A stretch of DNA of 22,752 nt from JBCDCU01 sp039180865 (GCA_039180865.1 JBCDCZ010000039.1:1-22752); one strand, 5' to 3'; counted from the first letter of the stretch, positions 8,061 to 17,214 are shown. Notes: generated from the letters alone by a model not told the origin. A program made the numbers and translations.

Positions 8061-8298
8061 TGCCTCACTCCGGCGCAAAGTGCAGTCAAACCCGCGCTCC
8101 AGTCGGCAAAAACGGTTTGTAAAATTCCGCTTTTCAACCCGGGCGCCAAGGGAATAAGCCTGCGATCCCATGCGCAAATATATTTCTGGTTGATCGCAGC
8201 CTAGCACGGATTAGGTTTGCGGAAAGCAAAGAATGCGGCAGCAATGCCGATTTGTCGGCACAATCTGCCTCATTTTCAACCATTCACGAGACCGAACC

Positions 8299-10125
8299 AT
8301 GGCGCCGCCACTTGTTCAAATGAAGGAAATCCGCCTGACTTTCGGGGGAACTCCGCTCCTGACAAATGCGGAATTGACGCTGAGCGAAGGCGAGCGTTTA
8401 TGCCTTGTCGGTCGTAATGGTTCCGGAAAATCGACCTTTCTCAAGATCCTCGCAGGTGACGTCCAGGCCGATCATGGCGATCGCTTTCTGCAACCCGGCA
8501 CGACACTTCGGTATCTACCGCAGGAACCGGATCTTTCTGCGTTTGGCACGATCCGTGACTACGTTATTGCAGGTCTCAACGAAACTGATGATCCGTTTCG
8601 CGCTGATTATCTCATTGATGCCCTTAAACTCGACGGCGAACGGGAGCCGGTCAATCTTTCCGGCGGAGAGATCCGTCGAGCCGCCCTCGCCCGCGTGATG
8701 GCGCCCGAACCCGATATTCTCCTCCTCGACGAGCCGACGAACCACCTTGACCTGCCAGCCATCGAATGGCTCGAAAGCGAGCTTTCGCGCACCACATCCG
8801 CTCTCGTTCTGATCAGCCATGACCGCACTTTCCTACGAGCGCTCAGCCGCGGCACCGTTTGGCTCGACCGTGGCATTACCCACAGGATTCCGAGGGGCTT
8901 CGGAGGTTTCGAAGAATGGCGTGATCAGTTCTTCGAAGATGAGGAAAAGTCGATCCACAAGATGAAACAAAAGATCGCGATGGAGGAAGACTGGCTGCGC
9001 TACGGTGTCACTGCTCGGCGCAAGCGTAATCAAAAACGCCTCGGAGCGCTTATTCAGCTTCGAGCCGACCACGCCCAACGCAAAACCGACGCAAATCGCC
9101 CGGACCTTGCGATGAAAGCGTCACCGGTCGAGCAATCCGGTCGCCTGGTAATCGAAGCCAATGAGGTTTCAAAAGCCTACGGTGACAATACCATCCTTGA
9201 CGGATTCTCGGTCAAAATCACAAGAGGAGAATGCATTGCGATCGTTGGGCCGAATGGAGCGGGAAAAACGACGTTGCTCAATATATTGACCGGCGAAAGC
9301 GAGCCGGATGGGGGGTCGGTCCGCCTTGGCAGCAATCTTGAAATAGCCACCCTCGATCAGACGCGCGCCATCCTTTCTGATGAGTGGACGCTGAAGCAGG
9401 CTGTCTCCCAGGGTACGGGAGATATGGTGAATGCGGGCGGTCAGACGAAACACATTATGAGCTACCTCAAAGACTTTCTGTTTCGCCCGGAACAGGCGAA
9501 CACACCTATCGGAAATCTTTCGGGCGGTGAACGCGGCCGGGTGATGCTCGCCCGCGCGCTCTCACGGCCATCCAATCTGATGGTCCTTGATGAACCAACC
9601 AATGATCTCGACATTGAGACGCTCGATCTTCTTCAGGAATTGCTCTCCACATATGAAGGAACCGTCATTCTGGTGAGCCATGATCGTGATTTCATCGATC
9701 GCGTGGCCACATCAACAATCGCCTACGACGCTGATGCCAAACGCTCCGAGGACAAATGGCGGGTCTATGCAGGCGGATATTCGGACATGTTGGCCCAGCG
9801 CGCTGGCAAAACGGGCGATACGCGCAAAGCCGACAAGACAGCAGCCGCAATCCGGAAGACAGAACCGCAAGCAAGATCCGCCCGCTCCGCCAACAAGCTT
9901 TCGTTTAAGCAGGAACACGCTCTCAAGGCGCTGCCCGATGAGATCGACAAGCTTGAGAATGATATCAAGAAGCTTGCAGACGCTCTCAGTGATCCAAGCC
10001 TTTATGAACGCGATCCGGCCCGTTTTGAGAAATACACAAAGGCCCTCACCGCACGCCAGACACGCCTTGACGCTGCTGAAACGGAATGGCTGGAACTTGA
10101 GGAATTGCGCGAAAGTCTGGCTTGA
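8299..10125 (+). CDS. uup: ABC-F family ATPase, Uup type
   Basis: Soluble twin-cassette ATPase of the ABC-F family; these act on the ribosome rather than in transport. The first cassette has Walker A GRNGSGKST (38-46), signature LSGGE (120-124) and Walker B LLLDEPTNHLD. A charged linker with W-L-R-Y-G-V-T-A-R-R-K-R-N-Q-K-R (about 231-246) is the P-site interaction arm typical of Uup. The second cassette has Walker A GPNGAGKTT (317-325), LSGGERGR and LMVLDEPTNDLD. Residues 540-605 form a predicted coiled-coil C-terminal domain, the Uup hallmark. The ATG at 8299 gives 608 residues and the family-typical N-terminus with FGGTPLL; the frame remains open to 8233, but that extension is not family-like. 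The gene is divergent from ppx/gppA. No drug-resistance function is suggested. Confidence 0.92.
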   Translation: MAPPLVQMKEIRLTFGGTPLLTNAELTLSEGERLCLVGRNGSGKSTFLKILAGDVQADHGDRFLQPGTTLRYLPQEPDLSAFGTIRDYVIAGLNETDDPFRADYLIDALKLDGEREPVNLSGGEIRRAALARVMAPEPDILLLDEPTNHLDLPAIEWLESELSRTTSALVLISHDRTFLRALSRGTVWLDRGITHRIPRGFGGFEEWRDQFFEDEEKSIHKMKQKIAMEEDWLRYGVTARRKRNQKRLGALIQLRADHAQRKTDANRPDLAMKASPVEQSGRLVIEANEVSKAYGDNTILDGFSVKITRGECIAIVGPNGAGKTTLLNILTGESEPDGGSVRLGSNLEIATLDQTRAILSDEWTLKQAVSQGTGDMVNAGGQTKHIMSYLKDFLFRPEQANTPIGNLSGGERGRVMLARALSRPSNLMVLDEPTNDLDIETLDLLQELLSTYEGTVILVSHDRDFIDRVATSTIAYDADAKRSEDKWRVYAGGYSDMLAQRAGKTGDTRKADKTAAAIRKTEPQARSARSANKLSFKQEHALKALPDEIDKLENDIKKLADALSDPSLYERDPARFEKYTKALTARQTRLDAAETEWLELEELRESLA

Positions 10126-10169
10126 AGACAACGCCAAACCGCGGCGAAATCGACGGCGACGGTTCTACT

Positions 10170-10197
10170 TTGCCACCGTGCTGCAATATCCTAAGAT
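10170..10197 (+). promoter_or_regulatory. Candidate sigma-70 promoter of the catabolic operon
   Basis: TTGCCA (10170-10175) and TAAGAT (10192-10197) are separated by 16 nt, matching the consensus at five and four of six positions. They lie in the 126-nt gap between the ABC-F gene and the FAD oxidoreductase gene, about 55 nt upstream of its ATG. Predicted by eye only. Confidence 0.4.
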
Positions 10198-10251
10198 TTA
10201 GAAAGCTGCACGCTCCAAATCCCTCCCCTGCATCATTGCAAAGGATCCTGA

Positions 10252-11658
10252 ATGAAACCCAATGTGAAAGCCGCATTTGATGCGCTGTCTCACCTTGAGA
10301 TTGACGACAACCCGGTGACGCTTCGCCAGAAAAGCCGAGATTTCTTTTGGTATTCACCGGTTTTGAAAGCGCGGCTTGATCACATTGTTGCCGATTTCGC
10401 TGTGGCGCCAAAGAATGAAGCCGAGGTCATCGAGGTCCTAAAGACCTGCTACCAGCACGGTGTACCGGTCACAACACGGGGCGCTGGCACCGGAAATTAT
10501 GGCCAGGCGATGCCGCTCTCGGGCGGTTGCGTTCTCCATATGAAGCACCTCAATCAGGTCAAAGAAATTCATCCGGGCCGCGTCGTGGTTGAGCCGGGTT
10601 GCCTCCTCAAAAATCTCGACGCGGAACTCATTGCAAAGTCCGGGCAAGAGATCCGAATGTTTTCGTCGACCTTTGCAACAGCAACGGTTGGAGGCTTCAT
10701 TGCTGGGGGGTCCGGCGGCATCGGATCCGTGCGGTGGGGGCAATTGCGTGACCTCGGCAACATTATCAGGCTACGTGTCATCACGATGGAGGAAGAGCCA
10801 CGCCGACTTGAGTTTCGCGGGAGTGATCTTGCACGGGTTTCCCACGCTTATGGGACAAACGGGATCATCACTGAAATCGAGCTTCCGCTTGCACCGCATT
10901 ATCCTTGGGTGGATCTCGCTGTCGGTTTCAAGGATTTCACGCAAGCCATGCGGTATGCGATGGGGATTGCGAACAAGGACGGCATCCTGATCAAGCTTGC
11001 GACCCCGATCGAAGCGCCGATTGCACACACCTATTTCCAAAGGTTCACCCCGCACATCGAAGCCGACGATCATCTCGTCATGCTGATGGTTGCACCACAC
11101 GCCTTGGACGGCTTCGACAATTTCACGAGAGAGTATTCCGACGCCCGAGTTGTCTACCGGTCGGACAACAGCGATTGGTCACGCGAACCTGGCCCGATTT
11201 TCGAATACACTTGGAACCACACGACTTTGCGAGCCCTCAAGGTGGATCCGTCTATCACGTATCTGCAGGTGCGGTATGGCGGTCCGGATCCCATCGCACA
11301 GGTCAATCGGATACGAGACATTTTCGGAAACGAAGTGCTGCAGCATCTTGAAGCCCTTCGCGACAATGGTCGGGTTATTTTCGCAGGCCTTCCGGTTGTG
11401 ACATTCACCACCGAAGAACGGCTGGAGGAAATCGTCCGAATCCATGAAGAAGAAGGCTGCCTTGTCTTCAACCCTCACCGATACACACTCGAAGAGGGCG
11501 GTCGCCAGACTGTGGATAGCCGACAGCTTGATTTCAAACGCGAAGCCGATCCAAAGGGCCTTCTCAATCCGGGAAAAATGATCTCCTGGGATAAGCCGAA
11601 TTTCGACTTCAAGACGATCTACGCCTATGACCAAATGCTCGAAAAGGAGACGCGCTGA
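10252..11658 (+). CDS. FAD-binding (PCMH-type) oxidoreductase
   Basis: Flavoenzyme of the GlcD / FAD_binding_4 superfamily, which oxidises hydroxy or amino acid-type substrates. The FAD-binding PCMH domain covers about residues 45-225. It shows TTRGAGTGNYGQAMPLSGG (pyrophosphate loop, 74-92), VEPGCLLKNLD, VGGFIAGGSGGIGSVRWG (146-163) and GTNGIITEIELP (201-212). The C-terminal substrate domain ends LDFKREADPKGLLNPGKM, the usual closing motif. The ATG at 10252 has AGGA 6-7 nt upstream. The protein has 468 residues and no signal peptide. Its stop overlaps the next start by one base (TGATG), so it is coupled to the creatininase-family gene. The substrate is unknown; the neighbours suggest a nitrogen-containing small molecule. 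Confidence 0.88.
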   Translation: MKPNVKAAFDALSHLEIDDNPVTLRQKSRDFFWYSPVLKARLDHIVADFAVAPKNEAEVIEVLKTCYQHGVPVTTRGAGTGNYGQAMPLSGGCVLHMKHLNQVKEIHPGRVVVEPGCLLKNLDAELIAKSGQEIRMFSSTFATATVGGFIAGGSGGIGSVRWGQLRDLGNIIRLRVITMEEEPRRLEFRGSDLARVSHAYGTNGIITEIELPLAPHYPWVDLAVGFKDFTQAMRYAMGIANKDGILIKLATPIEAPIAHTYFQRFTPHIEADDHLVMLMVAPHALDGFDNFTREYSDARVVYRSDNSDWSREPGPIFEYTWNHTTLRALKVDPSITYLQVRYGGPDPIAQVNRIRDIFGNEVLQHLEALRDNGRVIFAGLPVVTFTTEERLEEIVRIHEEEGCLVFNPHRYTLEEGGRQTVDSRQLDFKREADPKGLLNPGKMISWDKPNFDFKTIYAYDQMLEKETR

Positions 11659-12437
11659 TGGCCGGACGATTCTGGGCTGACTATAAGAGCGCGGACTTCG
11701 CGGCGATCGACAGTGATCGTACGGTTGCAGTCCTTCCAACGGCGGCAGTCGAACAGCACGGACCGCATCTGCCCGTTGGTGTCGACACAATGATCAATGA
11801 AGGGCTTCTCAGTGCGCTTGTGCCGCAAATCCCCGATGATCTTGATGTTCGTATCCTGCCCATCCAAGCCGTTGGAAAATCAAACGAGCATTTGTACGCA
11901 ACGGGCACTCTGACAATTCCCGCAGAGCTCGCCATCAGTCTTTGGGTCGAAATCGGCCTATCGGTAGCCCGTGCCGGTATCAGAAAAATGGTGATCATCA
12001 ATTCCCACGGTGGAAATCTTGATGTGATCTCGATTGTTGCTCGCGAATTGCGGGTGCGTGCCGACATGTTCGTGGTTAAAACCCAATGGAGCGCTTTCGG
12101 TCATCCCGATGGCCTCTACACCGCGGACGAATTAAAATACGGGATCCACGGCGGCGATGTTGAAACGTCTCTCATGCTGCATTTTCGGCCCGACCTCGTC
12201 GATATGGCGAAGGCCGAGAACTTCCATTCAACAGCGCAGGATTTGAGGCAGGGCGAAGTGATCATGCCGACCGGACCGATTTCCTATGGCTGGATTGCCC
12301 GTGACCTTTCTGACGCAGGAACAGTTGGAGACGCCCACATCGCGACACCCGAAAAAGGAGCCCTGACAGCTGCTCACCAGACGGCCCGCATGGTCGAACT
12401 TCTTAAAGAAACGGCGGAGAGGGAGTGGCATCCATAA
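11658..12437 (+). CDS. Creatininase family amidohydrolase
   Basis: Metal-dependent hydrolase of the creatininase / MftE / formamide-hydrolase superfamily, which opens cyclic amides or cleaves small amides. The metal-binding signature is complete: VEQHGPHLPVGVDT gives Glu32, His34 and Asp43, VIINSHGGN gives His117, and HGGDVETS gives Glu169. The protein has 259 residues, the usual length. It starts at the ATG overlapping the stop of the FAD oxidoreductase gene. That fixed overlap suggests the two enzymes work in sequence, for example oxidation of a ring or amine followed by amide hydrolysis; this is inference. Real creatininase activity is not implied, since most family members act on other substrates. 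Confidence 0.9.
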   Translation: MAGRFWADYKSADFAAIDSDRTVAVLPTAAVEQHGPHLPVGVDTMINEGLLSALVPQIPDDLDVRILPIQAVGKSNEHLYATGTLTIPAELAISLWVEIGLSVARAGIRKMVIINSHGGNLDVISIVARELRVRADMFVVKTQWSAFGHPDGLYTADELKYGIHGGDVETSLMLHFRPDLVDMAKAENFHSTAQDLRQGEVIMPTGPISYGWIARDLSDAGTVGDAHIATPEKGALTAAHQTARMVELLKETAEREWHP

Positions 12438-12526
12438 CCGGTGCTTTCAGAAGATTTCTGTAATTTTGTCAAAAACATGTCATCTTCGCGCGCCATTGGT
12501 CGGGTCAAGATTGAGGATTCCCATCG

Positions 12527-12875
12527 ATGCGACGCTCCGCGTTTGAAAAACCCGGCCGTTTCTACAAAGGTAACCTGCATACGCACTCAAACCGGTCTGA
12601 CGGTGCATTGCCACCGGAAGAGGTTTGCAAACGCTATCGCGAAGCCGGATACGACTTTCTGGCCCTTACAGATCATTTTATCAGGCGCTACGACTATCCG
12701 ATTGTGGACACGAGAGACTTTCAAACGGAAGCATTCACGACGCTTGCGGGTGCAGAGCTCCACTCCGGTACCATGGAAAACGGCGAACTATGGCATATCC
12801 TTCGCACAGGTCTGGACGTACGTGACAGCGAGCGATGCCGATGGTAAACGCGCTTAGTCTCAGCCCATCTGGCGC
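12527..12875 (+). pseudogene. PHP-domain phosphoesterase gene with internal deletion
   Basis: The first ~95 codons encode the start of a PHP-domain metal-dependent phosphoesterase: GRFYKGNLHTHSNRSDGALPPEEV (HxH motif at residues 18-20), DFLALTDHF, and FTTLAGAELHSGTMENGELWHIL. GAGGA lies about 9 nt upstream of the ATG. Family members are usually near 250-300 residues, but here the frame stops at 12847 after only 106. In the +1 frame relative to this, 12819-12872 reads YVTASDADGKRA, stop (TAG), SQPIW. This resembles the usual C-terminal end of the same family, with a Trp codon changed to TAG. The gene therefore seems to have lost its middle, become frameshifted and gained a nonsense codon. The later metal ligands are absent. 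The tail match is from memory of the family. Confidence 0.75.
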
Positions 12876-12975
12876 AATGACCATCCTGACATGAATAGGC
12901 AAAACCGCCCCCTTAGCGACAGCGCGTGATCGTGAGATTAACAGAAACAAAGATCCTTAGGCAGCAAGAAAGATC

Positions 12976-14010
12976 ATGACGTTCACTCCTGTAACCGAAA
13001 AACCGGCAGCCCTTTTGAAAGTCTGTCCCGCTTACGTCGAGACGCCGCTCGTGCCCCTGCCTCCGGTCGGTGCGGTCAAGATTGTCGCAAAGGACGAAAC
13101 TGCGCGTATGGGCCTTGGCTCGTTTAAGGCGCTCGGCGGGGTTTACGCAATTGCAGCCTTGTTGAGTGAAGCCCATGAAAGACAGCATGGAACCCCGCTT
13201 TCAGGCGAAGACTTCAAAACCGATAGAGCGCGCGAATTTGCTTCCGGCACCACATTTGTTTGCGCAAGCGCCGGAAACCATGGCTTGTCGGTGGCCGCGG
13301 GTGCCAGGATTTTTGGTGCCGGTGCCCGCGTCCATTTGAGCGCGACGGTCCCCGAAGGCTTTGCTGTGAGACTGCAGGAAAAAGGCGCGGATGTCATACG
13401 CTCCGGCGCCATCTATGAAGAGAGTATGGCTGCGGCTTCAAGAGATGCCGAAACGACTGGCGCTGTTCTCCTCGCAGATGGATCCTGGCCGGGTTACACA
13501 CATCCGCCATCCCTCGTCATGGAGGGCTACACTGTTATGGCCGAGGAGATGCGCGAGGCCTTTGAAAAATCCGGAGAATGGCCAACCCATGTTTTTCTTC
13601 AGGCTGGTGTCGGCGGTCTCGCAGCAGCAATCGCCTGTAAGATCCGCGAGAACTGGAGTGAGCAGCCACAGATTTTCGTCGTCGAACCGCAGGCGGCTCC
13701 TTGCCTTCAGGAAGGAGCGAAACAAGGTGAAGTCGTGGAGGTTAACGGTCCGGTATCCGAAATGGGGCGCCTTGACTGTAAGGAAGCATCTCTTGTGGCA
13801 CTTGAGAGCCTTATCCAGACGGCAAACCGGTTTGTAACTATCAGCGATGATGAGGCGGCGCTCGGCGTACGTTTCGCACACGCAGCCGGTCTTACCACCA
13901 CGCCGTCAGGCGCCGCTGGTCTCGGCGCAGTGCTCGCCGCGCAGCGTCTCGATCTTGACCTCAAAGAGGGATCACGTGCCCTTGTGATCATTTCCGAATG
14001 CGAAGTGTGA
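12976..14010 (+). CDS. PLP-dependent lyase, diaminopropionate ammonia-lyase-like
   Basis: Fold-type II pyridoxal-phosphate enzyme of the threonine dehydratase / diaminopropionate ammonia-lyase group. The internal aldimine lysine is Lys51 in GLGSFKALGGVYAI, a context typical of diaminopropionate ammonia-lyase (YgeX/DpaL). SAGNHGLSV (98-106) and the phosphate cradle AGVGGLAAA (210-218) follow, and TTTPSGAAGLGAV lies near the C-terminus. At 344 residues it is shorter than the ~400-residue YgeX type. The reaction is therefore probably beta-elimination with release of ammonia from an amino acid, but 2,3-diaminopropionate as the actual substrate is a guess. It follows the FAD oxidoreductase, creatininase and PHP relic in the same direction, 130 nt after the relic. 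The ATG at 12976 has only an A/G-rich stretch upstream as ribosome binding site. Confidence 0.82.
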   Translation: MTFTPVTEKPAALLKVCPAYVETPLVPLPPVGAVKIVAKDETARMGLGSFKALGGVYAIAALLSEAHERQHGTPLSGEDFKTDRAREFASGTTFVCASAGNHGLSVAAGARIFGAGARVHLSATVPEGFAVRLQEKGADVIRSGAIYEESMAAASRDAETTGAVLLADGSWPGYTHPPSLVMEGYTVMAEEMREAFEKSGEWPTHVFLQAGVGGLAAAIACKIRENWSEQPQIFVVEPQAAPCLQEGAKQGEVVEVNGPVSEMGRLDCKEASLVALESLIQTANRFVTISDDEAALGVRFAHAAGLTTTPSGAAGLGAVLAAQRLDLDLKEGSRALVIISECEV

Positions 14011-14197
14011 AACGTTAGACGTCAGAAACTCTCTGAAACCTTGGGGATATAAGCGGTGATCGGGGCTTTCGCGCCTTGCGATTGTGCCTATATTGGCGGA
14101 AGCCTCCCAATGCATTTGCACACAGGGTTACCCCAGGCCAAGTTAATAAGCGCCGGAGACATCGGTTCTTCAGGTGCCACCAAACAAAGGATTCCTT

Positions 14198-16144
14198 ATG
14201 GATAGTTTCCTACTCGTCGCCTTCATTTTTCTGATTGCGGGAGTAGTGGCCGTACCGATTGCGTCGAAACTCGGACTGGGGTCGGTCCTCGGCTATCTAA
14301 TTGCGGGAATCGCCTTGAGCCCCGTTCTTGCAAGCCTCGACATCGACGTCGTGAGCGTCCAGCACTTCGCGGAATTTGGCGTCGTCATGATGCTGTTCCT
14401 TGTCGGTCTTGAATTGGAACCAAGGAAGCTCTGGCGGATTCGCGACAAATTGTTCGGTCTTGGCGGCCTTCAGGTTGGGCTGACAGCAGCGGGTGTGATG
14501 TCCGTTGCAATGATATTCGGCTTACCCTGGACGGTCGCGCTTGCAACCGGTCTCGTACTCGCGGTCTCATCAACGGCCATCGTTCTGCAGACCCTGCAGG
14601 AAAAGGGTCTGATGCAAAGTGATGGCGGTCAAGCCAGCTTTGCGGTTCTTTTGTTTGAAGACGTTGCAGTCATCCCAATGCTCGCCTTTCTGCCGCTTCT
14701 CGCATTACCCGAACTTGTGGAAGCGCAAACCGCCGCCCACGGTGCCGGGGACCATGGCGGCGGGCTCAGCATGATTGATGATCTTTATGGCTGGCAGCAA
14801 GCACTCGCGACAGTCGGTGCAATCGCGCTTGTCATTGTCGGCGGAAGCTACCTTACCCGCCCGGTTTTCCGCTTCATTGCGGTCGCCAAATTGCGCGAAT
14901 TATTTGTCGCTGCGACGCTCCTTGCTGTCATCGCCATTGCTCTTTTGATGTCAATCGTCGGTTTGTCTCCGGCGCTTGGAACTTTCATCGCTGGCGTTGT
15001 GCTCGCAAACAGCGAATACCGCCATGAGCTTGAGAGCGATCTTGGGCCTTTCAAAGGTCTCCTCCTCGGTCTCTTCTTCATCACGGTTGGGGCCGGCATC
15101 AACTTCGAGCTTCTGAAGATGGAGCCGGTTTCGATCCTCGCCATGACGTTTGGTCTAATCGGGCTGAAGATCGCGGTTCTCTATTTTCTTGGTGTGGTTT
15201 TCAAGGTTCGTGGCGCCGACCGCTGGCTCCTCGCACTTGGCCTCGCCCAGGCTGGCGAGTTTGGCTTTGTGCTTCTTTCTTTCACTGTGGCAAGTGCGGT
15301 TATGCCGCCGGAAACCGCAGAACCGTTGTTGCTTGTCGTCGCGCTCACGATGCTCACGACACCCATTTTGTTCATAATCTACGACAAGCTGATTGCCCCG
15401 CGCTATTCGGTCGCCCAGACCCGCGAGCCTGACGAAATTGACCAGGAAGGCGATATCATTCTGGCAGGCCACGGGCGCTTTGGTGTGATCGTCAACCGGC
15501 TTCTACGCGCAGCCGGTCATAAACCGGTCGTACTCGACCATTCATCAGCGCAGCTCGATATGCTCCGGGCATTTGGTTTCGAAGCCTTTTACGGCGATGC
15601 AACTCGTCCCGATCTTCTCCATGCCGCAGGTATCGAGAACGCCAAGGTGTTCATTGTGGCCATCGACAACAAGGAACAGGCGACCGAGGTTGTTCGTTAT
15701 GTCGCTCAGACCTATCCGAACGTGAAAATCGTTGCCCGCGCGATCGACCGTCCGCATGTATATGAGTTATGGAGCGCGGGAAGCCGGGACATCATTCGTG
15801 AGACTTTTGATAGCGCCGTCAGAACAGGCCGGACGGTGTTGGAACTAATGGGCGATAGCCGTGCTGAAGCGCAGCGTAAGGCAGATCTCTTTACTAGGCG
15901 CGACCGCGAGGGCATGAAGGAATTGGCGCAAGTCTACGATCCTGAAATGCCGGACCATAGAAATCCGGCCTATGTCGCGAAAGCTCAGGAACTCAGGCGC
16001 CTCATGGAAGACGATATGCATGGCGGCAAAGGTGACCACGCACCGACAAGTGAGGCAAACAGCGATTTTTCCGGAACGAGCGAAGATATTGCTGCCGAAG
16101 CTGCGGCTTCGGAGAAAAAAGACACGATCAAACCTGCCCTCTAG
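14198..16144 (+). CDS. KefB/KefC-type cation:proton antiporter with RCK (TrkA-N) domain
   Basis: Inner-membrane CPA2-family antiporter, probably exchanging K+ for protons. Residues 1-400 contain about twelve hydrophobic helices, with the core motifs FGVVMMLFLVGLELEP, SSTAIVLQTL and LLFEDVAVIPML. A small acidic/His loop (AAHGAGDHGGG, 179-189) lies between helices. A cytosolic RCK nucleotide-binding domain starts at about 418 with DIILAGHGRFG (GxGxxG) and runs to about 530. The last ~75 residues are a charged, probably disordered tail. ATG 14198 has AAGGA six nt upstream and gives 648 residues; an in-frame GTG at 14174 is less likely. KefB/C proteins of E. coli are glutathione-gated, but gating here cannot be judged. 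The HAD hydrolase gene follows after 32 nt. Confidence 0.92.
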   Translation: MDSFLLVAFIFLIAGVVAVPIASKLGLGSVLGYLIAGIALSPVLASLDIDVVSVQHFAEFGVVMMLFLVGLELEPRKLWRIRDKLFGLGGLQVGLTAAGVMSVAMIFGLPWTVALATGLVLAVSSTAIVLQTLQEKGLMQSDGGQASFAVLLFEDVAVIPMLAFLPLLALPELVEAQTAAHGAGDHGGGLSMIDDLYGWQQALATVGAIALVIVGGSYLTRPVFRFIAVAKLRELFVAATLLAVIAIALLMSIVGLSPALGTFIAGVVLANSEYRHELESDLGPFKGLLLGLFFITVGAGINFELLKMEPVSILAMTFGLIGLKIAVLYFLGVVFKVRGADRWLLALGLAQAGEFGFVLLSFTVASAVMPPETAEPLLLVVALTMLTTPILFIIYDKLIAPRYSVAQTREPDEIDQEGDIILAGHGRFGVIVNRLLRAAGHKPVVLDHSSAQLDMLRAFGFEAFYGDATRPDLLHAAGIENAKVFIVAIDNKEQATEVVRYVAQTYPNVKIVARAIDRPHVYELWSAGSRDIIRETFDSAVRTGRTVLELMGDSRAEAQRKADLFTRRDREGMKELAQVYDPEMPDHRNPAYVAKAQELRRLMEDDMHGGKGDHAPTSEANSDFSGTSEDIAAEAAASEKKDTIKPAL

Positions 16145-16176
16145 GCAGAACAGTGACGCGAACGGAGGAGCGGAAA

Positions 16177-16890
16177 ATGGACCGGATCCGGGTCCTGTTG
16201 TTCGACACATTCGGCACGCTGACCGACTGGCGAGGATCGATTGCCAGAGAAGGCGCACGCCTTGGAAAGGCCAAGGGGCTTGAGGGAATAGACTGGGATC
16301 ATTTCGCAAGAGCCTGGCGGGCGGGTTATAAACCCGGCATGGCGCCGATCATCGAGGGCACGCGTCCATTCACGTCAATCGACGTTATTCACCGCGAACA
16401 GCTCGATGTAATCCTTGAAGATTTCGGTATTTCGGCAGCTTTTAACGAAGAGGAGCGGCACGATTTCAACCTCGCCTGGCATCGGCTGGAGGCCTGGCCG
16501 GATACGATACCGGGCATGATCCGACTGAAGCCGCATTATCTTTTGTCCCCGTTATCGAACGGCTCGATCATTCTCCTCTCGACGCTTGCAAAACGCACGG
16601 GCCTGCCCTTCGACTTTGTGTTTTCATCGGACACATTCCGGGCTTTCAAGCGCGATCCCGCCGTTTATCTCGGAGCAATCGCGATGCTGGGGTTAGCGGC
16701 CGACGAAATCATGATGGTTGCTGCCCATAACGACGATCTCGAAGCCGCCCGCAGTCACGGCATGCGCACCGCCTACGTCAACCGGCCCTACGAGTACGGT
16801 TCCGATCAGACGGTCGATTATGAGGCTGACGAGGATTGGGATGTCATCACCGATACGATTGGTGGATTGGCTTATGCGCTCGGCCGATAA
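16177..16890 (+). CDS. Type II (S)-2-haloacid dehalogenase-like HAD hydrolase
   Basis: HAD-superfamily hydrolase of the haloacid dehalogenase type II subgroup. Residues seen are the nucleophile Asp10 in LLFDTFGTLTDWRG, Ser127 in LSPLSNGS, Lys158 in FRAFKRDP and the acidic/His motif MMVAAHNDDLEAARSHG (179-195). Type II dehalogenases hydrolyse 2-haloalkanoates to hydroxyacids; many relatives are general phosphatases, so dehalogenation is not proven. The ATG at 16177 is chosen over a GTG at 16153 because GGAGGAG lies 7 nt upstream. The product has 237 residues, usual for the family. It follows the antiporter gene in the same direction after 32 nt and is probably co-transcribed with it. Confidence 0.88.
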   Translation: MDRIRVLLFDTFGTLTDWRGSIAREGARLGKAKGLEGIDWDHFARAWRAGYKPGMAPIIEGTRPFTSIDVIHREQLDVILEDFGISAAFNEEERHDFNLAWHRLEAWPDTIPGMIRLKPHYLLSPLSNGSIILLSTLAKRTGLPFDFVFSSDTFRAFKRDPAVYLGAIAMLGLAADEIMMVAAHNDDLEAARSHGMRTAYVNRPYEYGSDQTVDYEADEDWDVITDTIGGLAYALGR

Positions 16891-17029
16891 ATGCTTAGGG
16901 CGATTGCCGCTTCGCCTAACAATCCAGATTCGGTTGTTCCTCAATAATCTGCCTGACGTTGTCCGATGCCGGCTTTCTTCAACCGGTGGACATGCTACTC
17001 GGCGGTCCTGAAAGGTATCAGGCTGATTG

Positions 17030-17057
17030 TTGACAAGGCGCCGCAGATCACTATTAA
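17030..17057 (+). promoter_or_regulatory. Candidate promoter of tRNA-Gln
   Basis: A perfect -35 element TTGACA (17030-17035) is followed by a 16-nt spacer and TATTAA (17052-17057). Transcription would begin near 17064, about 57 nt before the mature tRNA 5' end. The rest of the 230-nt gap after the HAD gene shows nothing recognisable. Confidence 0.5.
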
Positions 17058-17120
17058 GAGCCCTCCGCAAAGTTTGCTTGCGTATTGGCTACTGGCCTGC
17101 CGGCATAGTGGCCGATCCGT

Positions 17121-17194
17121 TGGGGATTAGTTTAACGGTAGAACAGCGGACTCTGACTCCGTCAGTCCTGGTTCGAATCCAGGATCCCCAGCCA
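17121..17194 (+). tRNA. tRNA-Gln (anticodon CUG)
   Basis: The cloverleaf folds by hand. Acceptor stem TGGGGAT pairs with ATCCCCA, and a D arm with GTT/AAC surrounds TAACGGTAG. The anticodon stem GCGGA/TCCGT holds the loop CTCTGAC, giving anticodon CTG (reads CAG, Gln). The T arm is CCTGG-TTCGAAT-CCAGG, followed by discriminator G and an encoded CCA. The 7-nt anticodon loop has T33 and A37. An antisense reading of this tRNA produces misleading open frames on the minus strand. A tRNA next to an AT-rich gene patch is a common integration site for mobile DNA. Confidence 0.97.
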
Positions 17195-17214
17195 TAGCCA
17201 AACAGCCTATTCTC

